Source of the DNA: Rhodobacterales bacterium HKCCE4037
GTDB taxonomy: Bacteria; Pseudomonadota; Alphaproteobacteria; Rhodobacterales; Rhodobacteraceae
DNA length: 64,000 bases
Direction of reading: 5' to 3'
NCBI GenBank assembly: GCA_015689645.1
Contig: WVSM01000001.1
Coordinates: forward strand, 1-64,000
Shown here: positions 58,982 through 64,000 of the stretch, piece by piece
Position numbering within the stretch: the stretch's first letter is position 1
Layout: every line of letters begins with the position of its first letter
Position numbers and translations under genes: made by a program
Notes under the pieces: model-generated
Seen by the model: the letters and a program-made list of their open reading frames with translations, nothing else
What the model was told of the DNA's origin: nothing
Databases searched by the model: none

Positions 58982-60763
58982 ATGGACCAGTTTACCCTGA
59001 ACCTGCTGTTCGTAGGCGCGTCCTTCGCGCTCTACATCGGCATCGCGATCTGGGCCCGCGCGGGCTCCACATCGGAATTCTACGCCGCCGGCCGCGGTGT
59101 TCACCCCGTCATGAACGGGATGGCCACGGCGGCTGACTGGATGTCGGCGGCCTCGTTCATCTCGATGGCGGGCCTGATCGCCTTCACCGGCTACGACAAC
59201 TCGTCCTACCTGATGGGCTGGACCGGCGGTTACGTGCTTCTGGCCCTTCTGCTTGCGCCCTACCTGCGCAAATTCGGCAAGTTCACCGTGTCCGAGTTCA
59301 TCGGCGACCGCTTCTACTCCAAGACCGCGCGCCTCGTGGCCGTGATCTGCCTGCTGGTGGCCTCCATCACCTACGTGATCGGCCAGATGCAGGGTGTTGG
59401 CATCGCCTTTGGCCGTTTCCTCGAGATCGACGCCTTCTGGGGTCTGCTCATCGGGGCCTGTGTGGTGTTCGCCTATGCCGTGTTCGGCGGCATGAAAGGT
59501 GTGACCTACACGCAGGTGGCGCAATATGTCGTTCTGATCACCGCCTACACGATCCCGGCGGTCTTCATCTCGCTGCAACTGACAGGCAACCCGATCCCGG
59601 CGCTTGGTCTGTTCGGTGATACCGCGGATGGTGAGCCTCTCCTGGCCACGCTGAACCAGATCGTCACCGACCTGGGCTTCAACGAATACACCGCCGCCCA
59701 CGGCTCGACCGTCAACATGGTGCTCTTCACCCTGTCGCTGATGATCGGGACCGCGGGTCTGCCCCACGTCATCATGCGCTTCTTTACGGTGCCCAAGGTG
59801 TCCGACGCCCGCTGGTCGGCTGGCTGGTCGTTGGTGTTCATCGCCCTGCTTTACCTGACGGCCCCGGCCGTTGGCGCAATGGCCCGCCTGAACATCTCGG
59901 ACCAGTTCTGGCCCAACGGCACCGATGGCGAAGCTGTCAGCATCGAGACCATCGAGAACGATCCGGCCTATTCCTGGATGGGCACCTGGCAGCAGACCGG
60001 CCTTCTGGGCTGGGAAGACCGCAACGGCGACGGCCTGATCCAGTACTACAACGATGCGAACCCCGAACTTCAGGAACGGGCCGCGGCTGCGGGCTGGGAA
60101 GGCAACGAGCTGACCAACTTCAACCGAGACATCCTCGTGCTGGCCAACCCGGAAATCGCCAACCTGCCCGGTTGGGTGATCGGCCTCGTGGCGGCGGGCG
60201 GCCTTGCGGCGGCTCTGTCCACGGCGGCAGGTCTCCTGCTGGCGATCTCTTCGGCGGTCTCGCACGACCTTCTGAAGGGGCAGCTGACGCCGAACATGTC
60301 CGAAAAGTCCGAGCTGATGGCGGCGCGGGTCTCGATGGCAGCGGCGATCGTCGTGTCGGTTCTTCTGGGCCTCAACCCGCCGGGCTTCGCGGCACAGACC
60401 GTGGCACTGGCCTTCGGCCTCGCGGCGGCTTCGATCTTCCCGGCACTGATGATGGGCATCTTCTCGAAGCGCATCAACAACTCGGGCGCGGTTGCAGGGA
60501 TGCTGGCAGGCCTCGTGGTCACGCTGGTCTACATCTTCCTGCACAAGGGCTGGCTGTTCATCCCGGACACCAACTCCTTCACCGATGCGAACCCGATGCT
60601 GGGTCCGATCCAGTCGACCTCGTTCGGCGCGGTCGGTGCACTGGTCAACTTCGCCGTGGCTTACATCGTGTCCGGCATGACGAAGGAGACGCCGCAGCAC
60701 ATCAAGGATCTCGTCGAAAGCGTTCGCATCCCCCGCGGTGCGGGTGGTGCTGTCGACCACTGA
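58982..60763 (+). CDS. Sodium:solute symporter (acetate/monocarboxylate-type)
   Basis: A 593-residue membrane protein with about 13 helices in the SSS family. FYAAGRGVHPVMNGMATAADWMSAAS and LAAALSTAAGLLLAISSAVSHDL carry the sodium-site and core-helix patterns of ActP-like symporters. The pairing with DUF4212 and the acs/adk genes points to uptake of acetate or a related short acid. Substrate is inferred. A large periplasmic loop (about 310-380) is rich in acidic residues and lies between helices. Confidence 0.9.
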   Translation: MDQFTLNLLFVGASFALYIGIAIWARAGSTSEFYAAGRGVHPVMNGMATAADWMSAASFISMAGLIAFTGYDNSSYLMGWTGGYVLLALLLAPYLRKFGKFTVSEFIGDRFYSKTARLVAVICLLVASITYVIGQMQGVGIAFGRFLEIDAFWGLLIGACVVFAYAVFGGMKGVTYTQVAQYVVLITAYTIPAVFISLQLTGNPIPALGLFGDTADGEPLLATLNQIVTDLGFNEYTAAHGSTVNMVLFTLSLMIGTAGLPHVIMRFFTVPKVSDARWSAGWSLVFIALLYLTAPAVGAMARLNISDQFWPNGTDGEAVSIETIENDPAYSWMGTWQQTGLLGWEDRNGDGLIQYYNDANPELQERAAAAGWEGNELTNFNRDILVLANPEIANLPGWVIGLVAAGGLAAALSTAAGLLLAISSAVSHDLLKGQLTPNMSEKSELMAARVSMAAAIVVSVLLGLNPPGFAAQTVALAFGLAAASIFPALMMGIFSKRINNSGAVAGMLAGLVVTLVYIFLHKGWLFIPDTNSFTDANPMLGPIQSTSFGAVGALVNFAVAYIVSGMTKETPQHIKDLVESVRIPRGAGGAVDH

Positions 60764-60876
60764 GGGTCCGCATCGCATCGCCGCGGTCACTCCCTCCGCG
60801 GCGGTGCAATCTCCACCGAAACCATCCTGTCCGCCCCTTTCCGGGCGGGCAGGATCCCCACAAGGAAAGCCGTGAC

Positions 60877-62697
60877 ATGCCCCTTCCGGTCGACCTCATC
60901 CGCTTTCTTGCCTCCGTGCATCCCTACGACACGCTGACCGAGGCCGAGCTTTCGGCCCTTGCCGACAAGGCCAGTGTCGTCGACGAGACGGCAGGCACAC
61001 AGCTTTTCACGATCGGCGACGACGTCGAATTCCTCTATCTTCTGGTGGCCGGCGAAGTCGAAATCCTCGACGAGAGCGCCGCACCCCTGTCCCTTCTGGG
61101 ACCCCGAAATTCCTTCGGCGAACGTGCGATCCTGCGGTCCGAGAAGGCGAGCCGCACCGCGACCGTGCTGGCCGACGCCACGATGATCCGCATTCCCGCG
61201 CCGGTGCTGGTCGATCTGATCGCCAGCCATGCCGCCTTCGCAAAATTCTTCGACCGCTCGCGCCGCGCGCAATCGAAAGGCCGCGACCTCGCCCTCGTGC
61301 CGGTGGCCGAGGTGATGACGCGCGAGCCGGTGATCTGCCCGCCCGACATGTCGATCCGCACCGCGGCGGCGCTGATGCACACGCGGCGCATCTCGTCGGT
61401 CTGCGTCGGCGGCGAGCCGGACTTCATCGGCATCGCGACCCTGCGCGACCTGAACGGCAAGGTGATCGTCGCTGGCGCCGACCCGACCGCGCCGCTTTCA
61501 TCCATCATGACCGAGGCGCCGCTGGCCCTGCCGCCCAATGCCCTCGTCACCGATGTCCTGCACCTGATGGTGGAGCGTGGCATCGGCCATGTGCCCATCG
61601 TCGAGGAAGGGCGGCTCGTCGGCATCGTCACCCAGACCGACCTGACCCGCGCGCAGGCCATGACCTCCGCCGACCTCGTGGGCCGCGTGGCCAAGGCCGG
61701 TGATGCCACACAGATGGCCCGCGTGACCGCCGAGATCCCGCAACTTCTGGCGCAACTCATCGGCAGCGGGTCCCGGCATGAGGTCGTAACCCGCCTCATC
61801 ACCGACATCGCCGACACCGCCACCCGCCGCCTTCTGGCGCTGGCCGAGGAGGCCTTCGGCCCGCCGCCTGTGCCCTACCTGTGGCTCGCCTGCGGAAGCC
61901 AAGGCCGGCAGGAGCAAACCGGCGTCTCCGACCAGGACAATTGCCTGATCCTCTCGGACGACGTGACTGAAGCCGACATGGGCTATTTCGAGGGCCTCGC
62001 CCGCTTCGTCTGCGACGGGCTGAACGCAATCGGCTACGTCTATTGTCCGGGCGACATGATGGCGACCAACCCGCGCTGGCGGCAGCCCCTGCGCGTCTGG
62101 CGTGGCTATTTTAACGGCTGGATCGCCAAGCCCAACCCTGAGGCGCAGATGCTCGCCTCCGTCATGTTCGACCTGCGCCCGATCGGCGGCGACCGGAGCC
62201 TTTTCGACGGGCTGCACGCCGAAACGCTCAAGGCCGCCTCCGCCAATTCGATCTTCGTGGCGCACATGGTCTCGAATTCCCTTAAACACTACCCGCCACT
62301 CGGGCTGTTGCGCGGACTCGCGACCATCCGGGCGGGCGAGCATCGCAACCAGATCGACATGAAACACAACGGCGTCGTGCCGGTCACCGACCTCGGCCGC
62401 ATCTACGCGCTGCAGGGCCAGCTTGCCGCCGTGAACACCCGCGCCCGGCTGGAGGCCGCCATCGAAGCGGGCGTGTTGTCGACATCCGGCGGCGCCGACC
62501 TGATCGACGCGTACGACCTGATCGCGACCATGCGGCTGGAGGATCAGGTGACACAGATCAAGGCGGGCCAGCCGCCGGACAATTACCTTGACCCGGCGAC
62601 CCTTTCGGATTTCGAACGCAGCCATCTTCGTGACGCGTTTGTTGTGGTAAAGACCATGCAATCCGCCGCCGGGTCCGGGAAGGGAGCCTTGTCCTGA
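60877..62697 (+). CDS. cNMP-binding/CBS/nucleotidyltransferase-like regulator (DUF294)
   Basis: A 606-residue cytoplasmic protein. An N-terminal cyclic-nucleotide-binding fold (about 18-120; FGERAILRSEKASRTATV carries GE and Arg) is followed by two CBS domains (about 143-260) and a GlnD-like nucleotidyltransferase-fold region with ACGSQGRQEQTGVSDQDN (Gly340 to Asp354; Asp352 and Asp354 are the metal ligands). The C-terminal domain is DUF294_C. The family is tied to acetate symporter clusters. It may sense nucleotides and control the transporter. ATG 60877 has AAGGAAAG upstream. Confidence 0.92.
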   Translation: MPLPVDLIRFLASVHPYDTLTEAELSALADKASVVDETAGTQLFTIGDDVEFLYLLVAGEVEILDESAAPLSLLGPRNSFGERAILRSEKASRTATVLADATMIRIPAPVLVDLIASHAAFAKFFDRSRRAQSKGRDLALVPVAEVMTREPVICPPDMSIRTAAALMHTRRISSVCVGGEPDFIGIATLRDLNGKVIVAGADPTAPLSSIMTEAPLALPPNALVTDVLHLMVERGIGHVPIVEEGRLVGIVTQTDLTRAQAMTSADLVGRVAKAGDATQMARVTAEIPQLLAQLIGSGSRHEVVTRLITDIADTATRRLLALAEEAFGPPPVPYLWLACGSQGRQEQTGVSDQDNCLILSDDVTEADMGYFEGLARFVCDGLNAIGYVYCPGDMMATNPRWRQPLRVWRGYFNGWIAKPNPEAQMLASVMFDLRPIGGDRSLFDGLHAETLKAASANSIFVAHMVSNSLKHYPPLGLLRGLATIRAGEHRNQIDMKHNGVVPVTDLGRIYALQGQLAAVNTRARLEAAIEAGVLSTSGGADLIDAYDLIATMRLEDQVTQIKAGQPPDNYLDPATLSDFERSHLRDAFVVVKTMQSAAGSGKGALS

Positions 62698-63215
62698 TGT
62701 TCATCGAACTGATTGCCGTCATTTTTGCCGGTCTCGCCTGCGCGGGCATGGCCATGCTGCTGAACCGCGCAACGGGCGGCCGCCTGCCGCGCTGGATCGT
62801 GCCGGTCGCGGCGGGCCTTGGCATGCTCGCCGTCACAATCTCCAACGAATACACGTGGTTCAGCCGCACCGCCGCACAATTGCCCGACGGGCTGGAAGTG
62901 GTGATGACCGTCGAGAACGACAGCTGGTTCCGTCCCTGGACCCGCGCCTTTCCCTACGTGGAGCGTTTCGTGGCCGTCGACACAGGCACCGCGCGCACCA
63001 ACGCCGCCCTGCCGGACCTGCGCCTTGCCAACCTCTACTTCTTCGGCCGCTGGTCGCCGGTCAACGAGGCCCCGATGCTCTTCGACTGCGCCGGGGCGCG
63101 CTCGGCCCTGCTGATCGACGGCGCAAGCTTCGGCGTCGACGGAGCCGTCACCGACGCCCAATGGGAAGACATGCCGGAAGACGACCCGATCCTCGCGCTG
63201 GTCTGCGAGACCTGA
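62697..63215 (+). CDS. Membrane-anchored hypothetical protein (172 aa)
   Basis: A 172-residue protein starting at ATG 62697, overlapping the upstream stop (TGATG). The N-terminus has two hydrophobic stretches (about 3-20 and 33-48), and the remainder is soluble and acidic (DAQWEDMPEDDPILAL). Two cysteines sit in the mature part (FDCAGAR and VCET). It lies between the cNMP/CBS protein and the probable exonuclease in a coupled series, so it should belong to the same functional set. Its family was not recognised. Confidence 0.72.
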   Translation: MFIELIAVIFAGLACAGMAMLLNRATGGRLPRWIVPVAAGLGMLAVTISNEYTWFSRTAAQLPDGLEVVMTVENDSWFRPWTRAFPYVERFVAVDTGTARTNAALPDLRLANLYFFGRWSPVNEAPMLFDCAGARSALLIDGASFGVDGAVTDAQWEDMPEDDPILALVCET

Positions 63216-63216
63216 G

Positions 63217-64000
63217 ATGCTGACGCTGCTGCCCCTGCGCCTGCGCATCTTCCTGTTCTTCTGCCTTCTGGCATTGGGCGGGATCGCGGTGGCCGGTGGC
63301 GCGATCTGGGTCGGCGCGGCGCGGGACGGCGGACTGTTGCTGCCGCTGATCATCTTCACCTTCGTGAACACCGGTCTCATTCTTGGGGTCTGGCTGCTTT
63401 TCGACGAGAACGTCGCGAAGCCGATCCTCAACATGGCCGCGCAACTGCGCCTCAGCGCCCATGCCGGGGGCGGGGCAGGGGTCAACACCAAGGACGCCCG
63501 CTACCTCGGCGATCTTGCCCCCGCCGCCGATGCCCTGTCGCAGAAGGTCATCGAGGCGCTTTCGGCCACCGATGTCGCCGTCGCCACCCACACCAAGCGC
63601 CTGCAATCCGAGGCCGAGCGCCTGACCGCGATCCTCAGCGAGATTCCCATCGCCACGATCCTGCTGAACCCTGCCGGCGAGATCGTCCTCTACGATGCGC
63701 AGGCTGCTGCAATCCTTGGCGCGGTTGCGCCGCCCCGCCTGAAAGCCCGCCTGTCGGACTACTTCGAGGCGGAAGCCATCGAGGCCGCGCTAGGTGTCCT
63801 GAAGGACGGCGGGCATGACGCTGCGCTTCGTCTCAGCGATGCCGACGGCACGCATGTGTTTCACGGGCGGCTCATCACGCTCAGCAATGGCGGGCACATG
63901 GTACTGATCGACCCGCCGGATAATACAGGTCCGCGTCTTGCGCCGCGCCCGCTGGTCTACGATTTCGACCTGCTCGACCAGTCCCCGGATCGCGCCCTTG
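63217..64000 (+). CDS. Membrane-anchored PAS protein, probable DnaQ-type 3'-5' exonuclease (3' end outside window)
   Basis: An open frame from ATG 63217 runs off the window (261 codons). Two N-terminal helices (about 10-36 and 45-68) are followed by a coiled region and a PAS-like segment (IPIATILLNPAGEIVLYDAQ). Near the window end, PLVYDFDLLDQ resembles the lead-in to the DnaQ exonuclease domain found in related proteins of acetate-symporter clusters, but the catalytic motifs lie beyond the window, so the exonuclease call is inferred. It starts 1 bp after the upstream gene. Confidence 0.7.
   Translation, partial: MLTLLPLRLRIFLFFCLLALGGIAVAGGAIWVGAARDGGLLLPLIIFTFVNTGLILGVWLLFDENVAKPILNMAAQLRLSAHAGGGAGVNTKDARYLGDLAPAADALSQKVIEALSATDVAVATHTKRLQSEAERLTAILSEIPIATILLNPAGEIVLYDAQAAAILGAVAPPRLKARLSDYFEAEAIEAALGVLKDGGHDAALRLSDADGTHVFHGRLITLSNGGHMVLIDPPDNTGPRLAPRPLVYDFDLLDQSPDRAL

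Overview
The window is a GC-rich, densely coding stretch of bacterial chromosome with no phage, transposase, CRISPR or rRNA genes. The gene set points to an alphaproteobacterium of the Rhodobacteraceae (Roseobacter/Rhodobacter group). The evidence is a DksA with a degenerate zinc site next to MoxR/VWA genes, ccmABCDG divergent from acnA, GapR (DUF2312), an LdtR-type MarR regulator, a fructose-type frcRBCA locus, and several small proteins typical of that family. Genus cannot be fixed from the sequence alone.

Layout. 1-7.1 kb: an rRNA methyltransferase end and a PIN protein, then a minus-strand run (MoxR ATPase, GNAT, DUF2927 lipoprotein, 54-residue membrane protein, VWA/CoxE protein, M48 protease), then plus-strand dksA. 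7.1-16 kb: an FAD monooxygenase, then a long minus-strand run made of a zinc-ribbon membrane protein, a small protein, a PfkB sugar kinase, dtd, and a four-gene block (circularly permuted ATP-grasp, alpha-E, transglutaminase, proteasome-type protease). That block looks like a peptide ligation and proteolysis system and is the most unusual module here. 16-31 kb: RidA-like, P450, class I amidotransferase, a secreted double-LCCL protein, the exonuclease/hydrolase/DNA ligase operon, a lone FliG, purB, DUF6314, a secreted protein with a VHL-like C-terminal domain, a methyltransferase, LysR and an orphan ABC permease. 31-46 kb: NUDIX, phosphate transporter, aspartate aminotransferase, XRE regulator with sdhE, LdtR, ccmABCDG, acnA, phosphatase, ICMT-like, DUF1223, a TIGR01244 protein and a zinc-finger DksA/TraR protein divergent around an FNR-type box. 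46-55 kb: gapR, tRNA-Thr, an AraC/NmrA/DUF4345/DUF1772 unit, and frcR-frcBCA with a palindromic operator. 55-64 kb: acs, adk, DUF4212 plus sodium:solute symporter, a cNMP/CBS/nucleotidyltransferase protein, a membrane protein, and the start of a membrane-anchored PAS protein that is probably a DnaQ-type exonuclease.

Non-coding features stand out. A 47-bp dispersed repeat occurs at 1.0 kb and inside the ccm operon at 38.05 kb. Two arrays of short perfect palindromes with shared arm sequences lie at 16.6 and 26.7 kb. A GTATAC inverted repeat overlaps the predicted acnA -10 element. A 9-bp-arm palindrome lies between frcR and frcB. The 600-bp gap before acs holds several operator-like palindromes.

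The central metabolic theme is acetate activation and uptake (acs, symporter, the cNMP/CBS regulator), the TCA cycle (acnA, sdhE), fructose-type sugar import (frcBCA, with a PfkB kinase elsewhere), and respiratory cytochrome c maturation (ccm). All starts, operons and operator assignments are inferred from sequence only.
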